Shown here one piece after another: positions 39,110 to 48,847 of a stretch of DNA of 64,000 nucleotides. Positions within the stretch are counted from its first letter, which is position 1. Each line of letters opens with the position of its first letter. This DNA comes from Paracoccus endophyticus. GTDB taxonomy: Bacteria > Pseudomonadota > Alphaproteobacteria > Rhodobacterales > Rhodobacteraceae. Made by a program: the position numbers and the translations under genes. The stretch is taken from contig NZ_QLUV01000003.1 of NCBI RefSeq assembly GCF_003286075.1, forward strand, positions 1 through 64,000, read 5' to 3'. The notes under the pieces are model-generated. The model was not told the DNA's origin and did not search any database. It was given only the letters and a program-made list of their open reading frames with translations.

Positions 39110-41776
39110 CTAGACGGTTTCATGGACATAGCTGCCCGGCGCGGCGCCCAGCGAGTCCCGGGGCTGGCGCGCCGCCACCTTATCCCCGGCCCTCTCGGCC
39201 AGCCATGCGCCCCAGCGGGGCCACCAGCTGCCCTGGTGATGCTCGGCCTTTTTCCGCCAGTCGTCCGGCGTGCCGCCGAACCCTGCGTCCGAGATATAGT
39301 GCCCGTATTTCACCTTTCCCGGCGGGTTGATGATACCGGCGATATGGCCCGACTCGCTCAGGATGAAGGTACGCTCGGGCGATTCCATCTGCGCAATCCC
39401 GGTCCAGCTGTGTTTCCAGGGGGCGATGTGGTCGCCCTCGCACGCGATGGCGCACAACGGGACGGTCACGTCGCGCAGCTGCGCCACGACGTCCAGCACC
39501 GGATAGCCGGTCGTGGCCAGCGCATTGCGCTGGCACAGGCCCCGCAGGTACTCGGTGACCATGCGCGCCGGCAGGTTCGTGCCGTCGCCGTTCCAGAACA
39601 GCAGGTCAAAGGCGGGCGGCGACTCGCCCAGCATGTAGCTGCGGATGGCCGGACCCCAGACAAGGTCGTTGGCCCGGAGAAAGCTGAAGGTGCGCTGCAT
39701 CAGCTTGGCCGAGAGATAGCCCCGCCGCGCCACTTCCTCCTCGATTCCGCTGACGAAATCATCCTGCAGGAAGGTGGTGAACTCGCCCTGGTCCGAGAAA
39801 TCGGTGAGCGCGGTGAAGAATGAGGCTGAGGCCACCCGGTCATCGCCGCGCTGCTTCATCACCGACAGCGTCATCGCCAGTGTCGTGCCCGCGATGCAAT
39901 AGCCGATGGCGTTCAGCCGCGGCTCGCCGGTGAGTTCCAGGACCTTGTCGATGACCTCGAGATAGGCCGCGACATAGTCTTCCAGCCCGACATCGGCATA
40001 ATGTTCGTCGGGGTTCTTCCAGGACACCACGAACAGGGTATGCCCCTGCCCCACCAGCCAGCGCAGCAGGCTGTTCTCGGGCTTCAGGTCGAGGATGTAG
40101 AACTTGTTGATCCACGGCGGGAACATCACAAGCGGGACCTTGTGGACCTGCTCGGTCGTGGGCCGATACTGGATCAGCTCGAACAGCGGCGTGCGATAGA
40201 CGACATCGCCGGGGGTGGTGCCGATGTTCTCGCCGACGCGAAAGGCGTTGCGGTCGGCCAGCGACACGACAAGCTGCCCGCCGCCTGCCTCGACGTCGGC
40301 GACAAGGTTCTCCAGTCCCTTGACCAGGCTTTCGCCCTCGGTCTGGATGGCCTTTTCCAGCGCGTCCGGGTTGGTCGCCAGAAAGTTCGTGGGCGACAGC
40401 ATGTCGATGATCTGGCGGGTGAACCAGTCGATCCGGCGGCGATCGACGGCGGCCTCGATCTCGAGGTCCGCGATCGCCTTGCGCAGCGCCTCGGCGTTGA
40501 TCAGGTACTGGCGCCGCACGAAGCTGTAGAATGGGTTGGTCCGCCACAGCGGGTTGGCAAAGCGTCGGTCCTCGGGGCCGTCGTCGGGGGGCGCGGAAAA
40601 GCCCTTCGCGAACGCATGCTGTGCCTGGGCCACGTGGCGCAGCGTATCACCCCAGAAGCGTACCTGGTGTCCGATGATCCGGGCCGGCTGCTCGGACGCG
40701 AGCTTGAACCAGGCCTGCATCGCCGATGCGTAAAGATCGGGACCCGGCGCCTCGACCTGGGGCGAGGTCGGCGTGCGCTGCGCCAGCGCACGGACCAGCC
40801 GCTGGCCCAGCACCTCGATTCGCTCGATGTTCTCGGCCAGCCGGGCGGGCAGCAGCGGGCCTGTCAGCGGATTGGCCTCGTCCAGCCGCAGGGACGCGGA
40901 CTCGCCCCCGGCGGCCAGTTCGACGCCCTCGGCGGGTGCATGGGACTGGTGCCCTGCCCCCTGTGCGAGAGATTCCTCGGCCCCGCTGGCGTGGGCGGCA
41001 GCGGGCTCGGCCGCGCTGGCGGCCGCGTCAGCCGCGACCTTGGGGGCCGGGGGCTTCGGCGGCTTGCGGACACCCGTGCGGGGATCGTCGGCCCTGTCCT
41101 TGGTGCGCGCCCGCGCCACGGTGCCGCGCGCCGCCGAGGCCCGCGCCGCGGCGCCGTGGGGGCGGGCGCCGTGCGTCTCGTCCCGCGCCCCGGCCTGACG
41201 TTCGCCGTGGTCCGGTTCCGTTTCGTTGCCCTCGGCCTCGGTGCCCGTTTCACCTGCAAGACCGGCGGATTCGCCGCCCTCGTCTACGGTCGCAAGAGCC
41301 GGCTGCGACAGCTCGTCGGGGGATTCGTCGGTTGCATGGACAGTCTGCGCGTCCGACCCCTGTTGTTCAGCGTGTTCAGGCTCGGGCGGGGACGCTGCCG
41401 GAGCAGCCTCTCCCTGGGCAGACTGATGCGGTGCCGGCTCCTCCTCCCCCGGGGGTCCTGCCGGCGCCACGGCTGAAGAATCGGCCTGCGCTGCCGGGCG
41501 CGAATCGTCTCCGCCGTCGTCCTTGGCTGTCACGGACGCAACCGAAGGCGTCTGGTCAGGGCCTGGCGCGGCCTTGACAGAGGTTCCGCCTGCACGGTCC
41601 GCCCCGTGCTCAGAAACAACAGATGTGACATCCTGGCCACGCTCGCCTGTGGCCAAAGTAACGCTCTCGGCCGGAATTGCTGTGCTTGTACGCAGGTCTG
41701 CGAGTGAAGCGGCCCCGACTGCCCCTGCCGTTACGTCGTCCATCGACGAACCGTTGTCGTCAGGTTTTCTTGCCAT
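39110..41776 (-). CDS. phaC: Class I polyhydroxyalkanoate synthase with long N-terminal extension
   Basis: An 888-residue protein; class I synthases are usually about 570-630. Residues 300-888 are the normal synthase: the lipase-like box GYCIAGT with catalytic Cys627, Asp782 in CEGDHIAPWKHS, His811 in SESGHIAGIINPP, and the conserved NPLWRTNPFYSFVRRQYL and MFPPWINKFYILDLKP. Residues 1-300 are low complexity: the first 200 are acidic and Ala/Pro/Glu-rich, then a basic stretch at about 203-246 (RARTKDRADDPRTGVRKPPK). The ribosome binding site AGGAGG precedes ATG at 41776, and no internal start is better placed. It polymerises 3-hydroxyacyl-CoA on granules. It is divergent from phaZ. Confidence 0.93.
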   Translation of the reverse strand: MARKPDDNGSSMDDVTAGAVGAASLADLRTSTAIPAESVTLATGERGQDVTSVVSEHGADRAGGTSVKAAPGPDQTPSVASVTAKDDGGDDSRPAAQADSSAVAPAGPPGEEEPAPHQSAQGEAAPAASPPEPEHAEQQGSDAQTVHATDESPDELSQPALATVDEGGESAGLAGETGTEAEGNETEPDHGERQAGARDETHGARPHGAAARASAARGTVARARTKDRADDPRTGVRKPPKPPAPKVAADAAASAAEPAAAHASGAEESLAQGAGHQSHAPAEGVELAAGGESASLRLDEANPLTGPLLPARLAENIERIEVLGQRLVRALAQRTPTSPQVEAPGPDLYASAMQAWFKLASEQPARIIGHQVRFWGDTLRHVAQAQHAFAKGFSAPPDDGPEDRRFANPLWRTNPFYSFVRRQYLINAEALRKAIADLEIEAAVDRRRIDWFTRQIIDMLSPTNFLATNPDALEKAIQTEGESLVKGLENLVADVEAGGGQLVVSLADRNAFRVGENIGTTPGDVVYRTPLFELIQYRPTTEQVHKVPLVMFPPWINKFYILDLKPENSLLRWLVGQGHTLFVVSWKNPDEHYADVGLEDYVAAYLEVIDKVLELTGEPRLNAIGYCIAGTTLAMTLSVMKQRGDDRVASASFFTALTDFSDQGEFTTFLQDDFVSGIEEEVARRGYLSAKLMQRTFSFLRANDLVWGPAIRSYMLGESPPAFDLLFWNGDGTNLPARMVTEYLRGLCQRNALATTGYPVLDVVAQLRDVTVPLCAIACEGDHIAPWKHSWTGIAQMESPERTFILSESGHIAGIINPPGKVKYGHYISDAGFGGTPDDWRKKAEHHQGSWWPRWGAWLAERAGDKVAARQPRDSLGAAPGSYVHETV

Positions 41777-41873
41777 TGCCGAAAATCCTCCTTACTCTGG
41801 CGCCCATAATAGGCGTGCCTTGCTACCATCGTAAAGCCGATGTGCGGTCGCAGCACTCACAGGATACCCATTG

Positions 41874-43217
41874 ATGGCATACAAAGGTTTGCGTGGAATC
41901 GTGTCCTACGACGCGATGGAAACGCTGCGGAACACGAATGAATGGATGGGCGCCACGGCCCGGGCCATGGCGTCCTATCCGGTCTTCGCGCTGATCCCCC
42001 ACCCGATGTTCAAGATAATGAGCGCGTGGGGCCGCGTCACCGAGCGCAGCTTTGCGCGCATGGTCATCAAGCCCGACTGGGAGATTCCGCCCGTGCCGGG
42101 GGTCGAGGGACAGGACCATCTGGTCTATGTCGAACCGGCGGTCAGACGGCCGTTCGGCGACCTGGTCCATTTCCGCGTCGCACGCCGAGAGCCGATGGCG
42201 CGCCGTGTCCTGCTGGTCGCGCCGATGTCGGGCCATTATGCCACCCTGCTGAGGTCCACGGTCACATCCTTGCTGCAGGACTGCGACGTGTGGGTGACGG
42301 ACTGGCACAACGCCCGTGATATTCCGGTCAGCCAGGGCAAGTTCGACATCGAGGATTACGTCGCCTATCTGGCCGACTTCATGCGCTATCTCGGGCCGGA
42401 CCTGCACGTGATCGCGGTGTGCCAGCCTGCGCCCTTGGCATTGGCGGCGACCGCCATGCTGGCCGAACAGGACCCCTCGGCACAGCCGCGCACGCTGACC
42501 CTGATCGGCGGACCCATCGACCCGGACGCCGCCGCGACCGAAGTGACCGATTTCGGCAACCGCGTCACCATGGGCGAGCTGGAGCACCTGGTGATCCAGC
42601 AGGTCGGGTTCAAGTATCGCGGCGCTGGCCGGATGGTCTATCCCGGTCTGGCGCAGCTGTCTTCGTTCATCGCCATGAACGCCGACACCCACACCAAGGC
42701 GTTTCTGGACAAGATCGTGGCCGAGGCACGCGGCCAGGCGTCCGAGGGCGACAAGCACAACCAGTTCTATGACGAATATCTGGCTGTCATGGACATGACG
42801 GCCGAGTTCTATCTCTCCACGGTCGAGCGGATCTTCAAGGATCTGCAGGTCGCGCAGAACAGGTTCACGGTGAACGGCGTACCGGTGGACATGGGCAAGA
42901 TCCGCGACGTGGCCGTGATGACGGTCGAGGGCGCGAACGACGACATCTCGGCCCCCGGTCAATGCGTCGCGGCCCTGGCGCTGTGCACCGGCGTGCCCGA
43001 CAGCAAGAAGGCGCAGCATCTTGAACCGGGCGCGGGCCACTACGGCATCTTCGCCGGGAAAAGCTGGCGGCTGAACATCCGCCCGCTGGTGCTGGACTTC
43101 ATGGACGAGCATTCGGGCACCGACCTCGCGCTGCGGCCCAAGCGCAAGCGCGGCGGGCAGGTGGTCGGCGACACGACCCCGCTGGGCCCCGACGACGACG
43201 CCAAGATCGCGGTCTGA
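41874..43217 (+). CDS. phaZ: Intracellular polyhydroxyalkanoate depolymerase
   Basis: A 447-residue PhaZ of the Ralstonia/Paracoccus intracellular type (PHB_depo_C). It has DWEIPPVPGVEGQDHLVYVE near residue 68, LLVAPMSGHYATLLRSTVTS, WVTDWHNARDIPVSQGKFDI and the nucleophile region VIAVCQPAPLALAATAML, with cysteine in place of the usual lipase serine. The His region is EPGAGHYGIFAGKSWR. It mobilises stored PHB during carbon limitation. ATG at 41874 follows AGGA; the preceding TTG is not used. It shares a 97-base divergent promoter region with phaC. Confidence 0.94.
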   Translation: MAYKGLRGIVSYDAMETLRNTNEWMGATARAMASYPVFALIPHPMFKIMSAWGRVTERSFARMVIKPDWEIPPVPGVEGQDHLVYVEPAVRRPFGDLVHFRVARREPMARRVLLVAPMSGHYATLLRSTVTSLLQDCDVWVTDWHNARDIPVSQGKFDIEDYVAYLADFMRYLGPDLHVIAVCQPAPLALAATAMLAEQDPSAQPRTLTLIGGPIDPDAAATEVTDFGNRVTMGELEHLVIQQVGFKYRGAGRMVYPGLAQLSSFIAMNADTHTKAFLDKIVAEARGQASEGDKHNQFYDEYLAVMDMTAEFYLSTVERIFKDLQVAQNRFTVNGVPVDMGKIRDVAVMTVEGANDDISAPGQCVAALALCTGVPDSKKAQHLEPGAGHYGIFAGKSWRLNIRPLVLDFMDEHSGTDLALRPKRKRGGQVVGDTTPLGPDDDAKIAV

Positions 43218-43301
43218 CCCAGCCGGCGGCGCGCCCTGCCCCTGCGGTCGGGTTCGTCGCCTTTGCGCCGCGGGTCTGCCACGGCGCGCCCCTGTTCGCG
43301 C

Positions 43302-43322
43302 GCGGCCGGTCAGCCCGGCCGC
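43302..43322. terminator. Possible terminator between phaZ and the hydrolase
   Basis: GCGGCCGG (43302-43309) and CCGGCCGC (43315-43322) form a perfect eight-base stem with a five-base loop between two convergent genes. There is no T-tract on either side, so it may be only a GC-rich hairpin. Confidence 0.35.
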
Positions 43323-43340
43323 TGCGGGGCCTGCCGGTCG

Positions 43341-44084
43341 TCAGCCGGGTGCAGTGGTCTCGCAGACCTCGGCCACCGTGGCGCGGATCAGCGCCAGTTC
43401 AGCAGGGCCCGAAAAGCGGTGGTCAGCGTTCTTGACCAGCGTCAGCCGGATGTCGGTCCCGGTCGCGTGGTCCAGCAGCGCCAGCGCGTCGGACATCGGC
43501 ACCTCGGCGTCCGCCGTTCCCTGCAGGAACCGGACCGGCATGGGCAGGGGCAGCGGGTCGGCGAACACCCGGTTCTGCGCGCCCTGGTCGAACAGCCGGC
43601 GCGAAAAGACGTAATCCGACCCGTACGCGCTGGGCCGGGTCACGGCCCCCTGCCCTGCCATCGCGGCCCGATCCTCTGGCGTGAAGCCCTGTTCCATCCG
43701 GGTCGTGAAATCCGGCGCGGCGGCGATCGTCACCAGCCCCGCCCAACGGTCCGGCGACGCGCGCCCCAGCAGCAGCGCCAGCCACCCCCCCAGCGACGAT
43801 CCGACCAGGACCTGCGGCCCCGGTGCCAGCGCGTCGATCGCGTCGCGGGCGTCCTCCAGCCAGTCCGCGATGCCGAAGTCCTCGACCGCGCCCGCAGACT
43901 CGCCATGTCCCGACAGGTCGAACCGCAGCATCGCGCGCCCCGTGGCGCGGCACCAGTCCTGCAAGTCCAGCGCCTTGGTCCCCTGCCGGTCGGACCGGAA
44001 CCCGTGCAGGAACACCACGCCCGGCGCGTGCCCGTCCAGCCGATCGTACCCCAGCCTGCGCCCGCCCGCTGTGACATGGATCAT
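43341..44084 (-). CDS. Alpha/beta hydrolase
   Basis: A 247-residue serine hydrolase. It has the oxyanion region GVVFLHGFRSDRQGTKALDL, RFDLSGHGES near residue 55, the nucleophile elbow LVGSSLGGWLALL, the acid in LQGTADAEVP and the histidine in KNADHRFSG. The pattern is close to the ABHD10-like thioesterases and esterases of alphaproteobacteria. The substrate is unknown. It is divergent from thrS, convergent with phaZ. Confidence 0.9.
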   Translation of the reverse strand: MIHVTAGGRRLGYDRLDGHAPGVVFLHGFRSDRQGTKALDLQDWCRATGRAMLRFDLSGHGESAGAVEDFGIADWLEDARDAIDALAPGPQVLVGSSLGGWLALLLGRASPDRWAGLVTIAAAPDFTTRMEQGFTPEDRAAMAGQGAVTRPSAYGSDYVFSRRLFDQGAQNRVFADPLPLPMPVRFLQGTADAEVPMSDALALLDHATGTDIRLTLVKNADHRFSGPAELALIRATVAEVCETTAPG

Positions 44085-44251
44085 CGCGTCTCTCCTGATG
44101 TCTTCCTTGCCGAACTATCACACGGGATCGTCGTATATGACGATGGGGGTGTGAAACCCCCGCATTGACACGCCCCGTGCGCCGCGCCAAACCCCCGGCA
44201 CATACCCGCAACCGGGCGTTCCGTGGGCGCCAGACCGACGAGGAGCCAGAC

Positions 44252-46201
44252 ATGGCCGACCAGATTTCCCTGACCTTTCCCGATGGCAACGCCCGCGACT
44301 ATCCCGCAGGCGTCACCGCGGCCGAGGTCGCCGCCTCGATCGCGCCCAGCCTGGCAAAGAACGCGATCAGCGCCACGCTGGACGGCAACCATGTCGATCT
44401 GGCCTGGCCGATCCGGTCGTCGGGCCGCATCGCCATCAACACGATGAAGGATGCCGTCCCGGCGCTGGAACTGATCCGCCACGACCTTGCCCATGTCATG
44501 GCCCGCGCCGTGCAGGAGCTGTGGCCGGACGTGAAGGTCACCATCGGCCCGGTGCGCGATTACGGCTGGTTCTACGACTTTGACCGGGCCGAGCCCTTCA
44601 CGCCCGAAGACCTTGGCGCGATCGAGGCGAAGATGAAGCAGATCATCGCCGCCCGCGACCCCGTCCGCACCGAGGTCTGGGACCGCGACCGCGCGCTTGC
44701 CCACTACGAGGCCGCCGGCGAGCCCTTCAAGGTCGAACTGGTCAACCGCATCCCCGAGGGCGAGGACCTGCGGATGTACTGGCATGGCGACTGGCAGGAC
44801 CTGTGCCGCGGCCCGCATCTGCAATCGACGGGGCAACTGCCTGCCGATGCCTTCCGCCTGACCCATGTCGCCGGCGCCTACTGGCTGGGCGACAACACCC
44901 GCCCGATGCTTCAGCGCATCTATGGCGTGGCCTTCCGCAATCGCGACGAACTCAAGGCCCACATGACCATGCTGGAGGAGGCCGCGAAACGCGACCACCG
45001 CAAGCTGGGCCGCGAGATGGACCTGTTCCACATGCAGGAGGAGGCGCCGGGCCAGGTGTTCTGGCACCCGAACGGCTGGACGATCTATGTCGCGCTGCAG
45101 GACTATATGCGCCGGCGCCAGCGCGCGGGCGGCTATGTCGAGGTGAACACGCCGCAGGTCGTCTCTCGCACATTGTGGGAAGAGTCCGGTCACTGGGAAA
45201 ACTATCAGGAAAACATGTTCATCGTCGAGGTTGACGAGGAGCATGCCCGCGAAAAGACCGTCAACGCGCTGAAGCCCATGAACTGCCCCTGCCATGTTCA
45301 GGTGTTCAACGTCGGCCTGAAATCCTATCGCGATCTGCCCCTGCGCATGGCCGAGTTCGGATCGTGCAATCGCTATGAACCCTCGGGCGCGTTGCACGGG
45401 ATCATGCGGGTGCGCGGATTCACCCAGGACGACGCGCATATCTTCTGCACCGAAAGCCAGATCGAGTCCGAATCCCGCCGCTTCATCGAGTTCCTGTCGC
45501 GGATCTACAGCGATCTCGGCTTCGACACATGGCGCATCAAGCTGTCCACCCGGCCCGAAAAGCGTATCGGCTCGGATGAAAGCTGGGACCATGCCGAAGC
45601 TGCCCTGGCCAATGCGGTCACGGCGGCCGGCCACAGCTATGAGATTTTCCCGGGCGAAGGCGCCTTCTACGGGCCCAAGCTGGAATTCGTGCTGACCGAC
45701 GCCATCGGCCGGGACTGGCAATGCGGCACGCTTCAGGTGGACCCGAACCTGCCCGAGCGGCTGGACGCCGCCTATGTCGGCGAAGACGGCGCCAAGCACC
45801 GCCCCGTCATGCTGCACCGCGCGGTGCTGGGCAGCTTCGAGCGGTTCATCGGCATCCTGATCGAAAGCCACGCGGGCAAGCTGCCGCTGTGGCTGGCGCC
45901 CCGGCAGGTCGTGGTGGCCTCGATCGTTTCGGACGCCGACGATTATGTGGCCGAGGTGGTCGCCACCCTGACCGCCGCCGGCATCCGGGCCGAGGCCGAC
46001 CTGCGCAACGAAAAGATCAACTACAAGGTGCGCGAGCATTCCGTCGGCAAGGTGCCGGTCATCATGGCCGTCGGCATGAAGGAAGTGCAGGAGCGCAGCG
46101 TCTCGATCCGCCGCCTGGACCGGCAGGGCACGGAGTCGGCAACGCTCGACGATGCCGTGGCAGCCCTTGTGGCCGAGGGGACGCCGCCGGACCTGCGCTG
46201 A
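44252..46201 (+). CDS. thrS: Threonyl-tRNA synthetase
   Basis: A 649-residue class II aminoacyl-tRNA synthetase. Residues 1-62 are the TGS domain ([20 protein letters not shown]). The editing domain has [20 protein letters not shown] (H-x-x-x-H). The catalytic core has [16 protein letters not shown] [20 protein letters not shown] with the zinc cysteine, [14 protein letters not shown] and [20 protein letters not shown]. The C-terminal anticodon domain starts near [17 protein letters not shown] precedes the ATG. Its message could have a short structured leader (GGGGGT...AACCCCC near 44145-44161), but no known riboswitch was recognised. Confidence 0.97.
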   Translation: MADQISLTFPDGNARDYPAGVTAAEVAASIAPSLAKNAISATLDGNHVDLAWPIRSSGRIAINTMKDAVPALELIRHDLAHVMARAVQELWPDVKVTIGPVRDYGWFYDFDRAEPFTPEDLGAIEAKMKQIIAARDPVRTEVWDRDRALAHYEAAGEPFKVELVNRIPEGEDLRMYWHGDWQDLCRGPHLQSTGQLPADAFRLTHVAGAYWLGDNTRPMLQRIYGVAFRNRDELKAHMTMLEEAAKRDHRKLGREMDLFHMQEEAPGQVFWHPNGWTIYVALQDYMRRRQRAGGYVEVNTPQVVSRTLWEESGHWENYQENMFIVEVDEEHAREKTVNALKPMNCPCHVQVFNVGLKSYRDLPLRMAEFGSCNRYEPSGALHGIMRVRGFTQDDAHIFCTESQIESESRRFIEFLSRIYSDLGFDTWRIKLSTRPEKRIGSDESWDHAEAALANAVTAAGHSYEIFPGEGAFYGPKLEFVLTDAIGRDWQCGTLQVDPNLPERLDAAYVGEDGAKHRPVMLHRAVLGSFERFIGILIESHAGKLPLWLAPRQVVVASIVSDADDYVAEVVATLTAAGIRAEADLRNEKINYKVREHSVGKVPVIMAVGMKEVQERSVSIRRLDRQGTESATLDDAVAALVAEGTPPDLR

Positions 46202-46437
46202 CGACGAGGCGGCCAGCAGCCGTCCCAAGGCCCCGTCGGTCGGATTCCGCCCAAGGGTGACGCAACGTCAACCTTTCGCCCCAAACGAGTCTTGCGTTCG
46301 GATGCGATTCGGGCATCCTCACCCTCGCGTGAGCATATCTTTCTACCGCCTCCCTTCACGGGGCAGCCGGACTGCGAAAGGGCTGCACGGCTCGGTCGGC
46401 AATCTCGCTGCCCGAGGACTTGAAGGAGAGTAAGGTC
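46202..46437 (+). promoter_or_regulatory. Intergenic leader region of the cold-shock gene
   Basis: The 236 bases between thrS and cspA contain no gene. The ribosome binding site is GAAGGAGAG at 46422-46430. Cold-shock genes often have a long structured 5' untranslated leader that controls translation at low temperature. The length fits, but no specific element was recognised. Confidence 0.35.
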
Positions 46438-46644
46438 ATGGCGACTGGCACCGTCAAATGGTTCAATTCCACCAAAGGCTACGGCTTCATCGCGCCCGAT
46501 GATGGCGGCAAGGACGTGTTCGTCCACATCTCGGCCGTAGAGCGCGCGGGACTGACCGGCCTGAACGACAACCAGAAGATCCAGTACGAACTGCAGTCGG
46601 GCCGCGACGGCCGGGCCTCGGCCTCGGACCTGAAACTGCTCTGA
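46438..46644 (+). CDS. cspA: Cold-shock protein, CspA family
   Basis: A 68-residue single cold-shock domain. It has [20 protein letters not shown] (RNP1 K-G-Y-G-F-I) and [13 protein letters not shown] (RNP2 V-F-V-H-I), and it ends ASDLKLL. It binds single-stranded RNA/DNA as a chaperone. A strong terminator follows, so it is monocistronic. Confidence 0.97.
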   Translation: MATGTVKWFNSTKGYGFIAPDDGGKDVFVHISAVERAGLTGLNDNQKIQYELQSGRDGRASASDLKLL

Positions 46645-46666
46645 TCGGCTGACCTCGGATTGACCA

Positions 46667-46694
46667 CGGCCCGCGGCGACGCGGGCCGCTTTTC
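46667..46694 (+). terminator. Rho-independent terminator of cspA
   Basis: CGGCCCGCG (46667-46675) and CGCGGGCCG (46680-46688) form a perfect nine-base stem closed by a GCGA tetraloop, followed by CTTTTC on the plus strand. It is 23 bases after the cspA stop. Confidence 0.92.
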
Positions 46695-46739
46695 GTTACC
46701 GCCTTGCCCGCGGCGGCAAAGAGCGGCAGTCACGGCGCC

Positions 46740-48218
46740 ATGACAGACGGTTTCAACCTGGCCGAACACGTCCTGCGCGCGGGACATGCGACACCCGACA
46801 AGCTGGCCATGGCGATCCTGTCGCCGACAGGGGCCGAACGCTGGTCGTATGCACGGCTGATCTCGGCCGTGCGGGGCGCGGCCACGGGGCTTCTGGCGCG
46901 CGGACTGCGGCCGGGCGACCGGGTTCTGCTGCGGATCGGCAATCAGCCGGCGTTCCCGGTCACCTATCTTGCCTGCATCGCGGCCGGTCTGGTGCCGGTG
47001 CCGACCTCGGCCCTGCTGACCGCGCCCGAGGTCACGAAGATCGCCCGCGACATCAAGCCTGCGCTGATCATCGGCGGCGATGGCGTCCCCCTGCCTGACG
47101 GGGAGGACCGCATCCTGCGCGCCGCGGACCTTGCGCCCATGGCCGGCCTGCCCCCGGCCGACTGGGACCGGGGCGATCCCGAGCGGCTGGCCTATATCGT
47201 CTACACCTCGGGGACCTCGGGGCAACCGCGCGCCGTGATGCACGCCCACCGCGCGATCCTGGCGCGGCAGATGATGATGGACGGCTGGTACGGGCTGACG
47301 CCCTCGGACCGGCTGCTGCACGCCGGGGCGTTCAACTGGACCTTCACGCTGGGCACCGGGTTGATGGACCCGTGGACGCGCGGCGCCACCGCCCTGATCC
47401 CGGCCGAAGGCACGGCCATCGAGCAGATCCCGCTGCTGGCGCGGCGCCACGGTGCGACGATCCTGGCCGGGGCGCCGGGCGTGTTCCGGCGGATGCTGCG
47501 CGCCGACTGGGCGCCCGTGGCCACGCTGCGCCACGGCCTGGCGGCGGGCGAACGGCTTGACCCCGACCTGCGCCGCGCGTGGATGCAGCGCACCGGCACG
47601 GACCTGCACGAGGCGATGGGAATGTCGGAATGCTCGACCTTCCTGTCGGGCAGCCCTGCGCGCCCGGCGCCGCCCGGCAGCGCGGGGTATCCCCAACCGG
47701 GGCGGCGCGTTGCGGTGCTGGACGACGCAGGCCGGCCGCTGCCGCCCGGACAACCCGGCGTGCTGGCCGTTCATCGCAGCGATCCGGGGCTGTTTCTGGG
47801 CTATCTGGGCCAGCCGCAAGACACGGCGGACCGCTTTGCCGGCGACTGGTTCCTGACCGGCGATCTGGCCGTGATGGCACAGGACGGCGCGATCTCGACC
47901 CTGGGCCGGGCCGACGACATGATGAACGCCGGCGGCTTTCGCGTGGCCCCCGCCGAGGTCGAGGATGTGCTGGCCCCCGTCCCCGGCGCGGGCGACGTCG
48001 CGGCCACGGAACTGGCGGTGCCCGGTGGGGCCACCATCATCGCCGCCTTCTGGACCGGACCGGCGGATGCCGGCGCGCTGCGCCAGGCGGCCGAGGCGGC
48101 GCTCGCCCGCTACAAGCAGCCGCGCGACTATGTCCGGGTCGAGGCCCTGCCCCGCACGCCCACAGGCAAGATCAACCGCCGCGCCCTGCGGGAAGCGCAC
48201 AGAAGGGACCGCCCATGA
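46740..48218 (+). CDS. AMP-dependent acyl-CoA synthetase/ligase
   Basis: A 492-residue member of the ANL superfamily. Motif A3 appears as YIVYTSGTSGQPRAVMHAH near residue 152. Further marks are HEAMGMSECSTFLSG, the hinge region GDLAVMAQDGAISTLGRADD, GFRVAPAEVED and the A10 lysine in TPTGKINRRALR. It resembles benzoate- or short-chain acyl-CoA ligases. It activates a carboxylate with ATP and CoA; the substrate cannot be told. It overlaps the DsbA-like gene by ATGA, a pairing whose purpose is unclear. Confidence 0.9.
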   Translation: MTDGFNLAEHVLRAGHATPDKLAMAILSPTGAERWSYARLISAVRGAATGLLARGLRPGDRVLLRIGNQPAFPVTYLACIAAGLVPVPTSALLTAPEVTKIARDIKPALIIGGDGVPLPDGEDRILRAADLAPMAGLPPADWDRGDPERLAYIVYTSGTSGQPRAVMHAHRAILARQMMMDGWYGLTPSDRLLHAGAFNWTFTLGTGLMDPWTRGATALIPAEGTAIEQIPLLARRHGATILAGAPGVFRRMLRADWAPVATLRHGLAAGERLDPDLRRAWMQRTGTDLHEAMGMSECSTFLSGSPARPAPPGSAGYPQPGRRVAVLDDAGRPLPPGQPGVLAVHRSDPGLFLGYLGQPQDTADRFAGDWFLTGDLAVMAQDGAISTLGRADDMMNAGGFRVAPAEVEDVLAPVPGAGDVAATELAVPGGATIIAAFWTGPADAGALRQAAEAALARYKQPRDYVRVEALPRTPTGKINRRALREAHRRDRP

Positions 48219-48847
48219 CGGTATCGCTGGACATCTTCGCGGACCCGGTCTGCCCCTGGTGCCTGATCGGCAAGGCCGAACTGGACCTGGCGCTGGACAG
48301 CCGCCCCGACCACCCCTTTGCCATCGTCTGGCGTCCCTTCCGGCTGAACCCCGACATGCCGGCGCAGGGCATGGATCGCGGCGCATATCTGCGCGCCACG
48401 TTCCGGGACGAGGCCGGGATCGTCGCCGCGCACCGCCCGCTGTTGCAGGCGGCGGAACGGCTGGGGATCACGCTGAACCTGCCGGCCATCGCGCGCGAGC
48501 CGTCGACCGCCGACGCGCACCGGCTGCTGCACTGGGCAGGGATCGAGGGCGCGCAGACCCGCGTGATGGCCCTGCTGCTGGCCGCGCACTGGCGCGAGGG
48601 GCGCGACATCGGCGACGCCGCGGTGCTGGCCGACATCGCGGCGACGGCGGGGATGGATCGCGCGGTGGTGGCCCGCCTGCTGGCCAGCGATGCCGACCGC
48701 GACACCGTGGCGGCCGCCGAGGCGCATTCCCGCGAACGCGGCGTGCGCGCGGTGCCGACCTTCATCATCGCCAACCGCCATGTCGTGCCGGGCGCGCAGC
48801 CGGCCGAGATCTGGCGGCGCATCATCGACGAACTGGCGGCGGCCTAG
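48215..48847 (+). CDS. DsbA-family oxidoreductase (FrnE-like)
   Basis: A 210-residue cytoplasmic thioredoxin-fold protein with the redox motif DPVCPWCLIGKAELDLAL at residues 10-27 and the cis-proline region GVRAVPTFIIANRHVVPGAQ. An inserted helical domain includes LLQAAERLGI. There is no signal peptide, as in FrnE/2-hydroxychromene-2-carboxylate isomerase-type proteins. It is translationally coupled to the acyl-CoA ligase. Confidence 0.92.
   Translation: MTVSLDIFADPVCPWCLIGKAELDLALDSRPDHPFAIVWRPFRLNPDMPAQGMDRGAYLRATFRDEAGIVAAHRPLLQAAERLGITLNLPAIAREPSTADAHRLLHWAGIEGAQTRVMALLLAAHWREGRDIGDAAVLADIAATAGMDRAVVARLLASDADRDTVAAAEAHSRERGVRAVPTFIIANRHVVPGAQPAEIWRRIIDELAAA

Noticed and set aside
44085..44251. 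T-box or other leader upstream of thrS
   Set aside because: Only a short GGGGGT/AACCCCC hairpin is present. No T-box sequence or specifier structure is visible, and T-boxes are rare in alphaproteobacteria.
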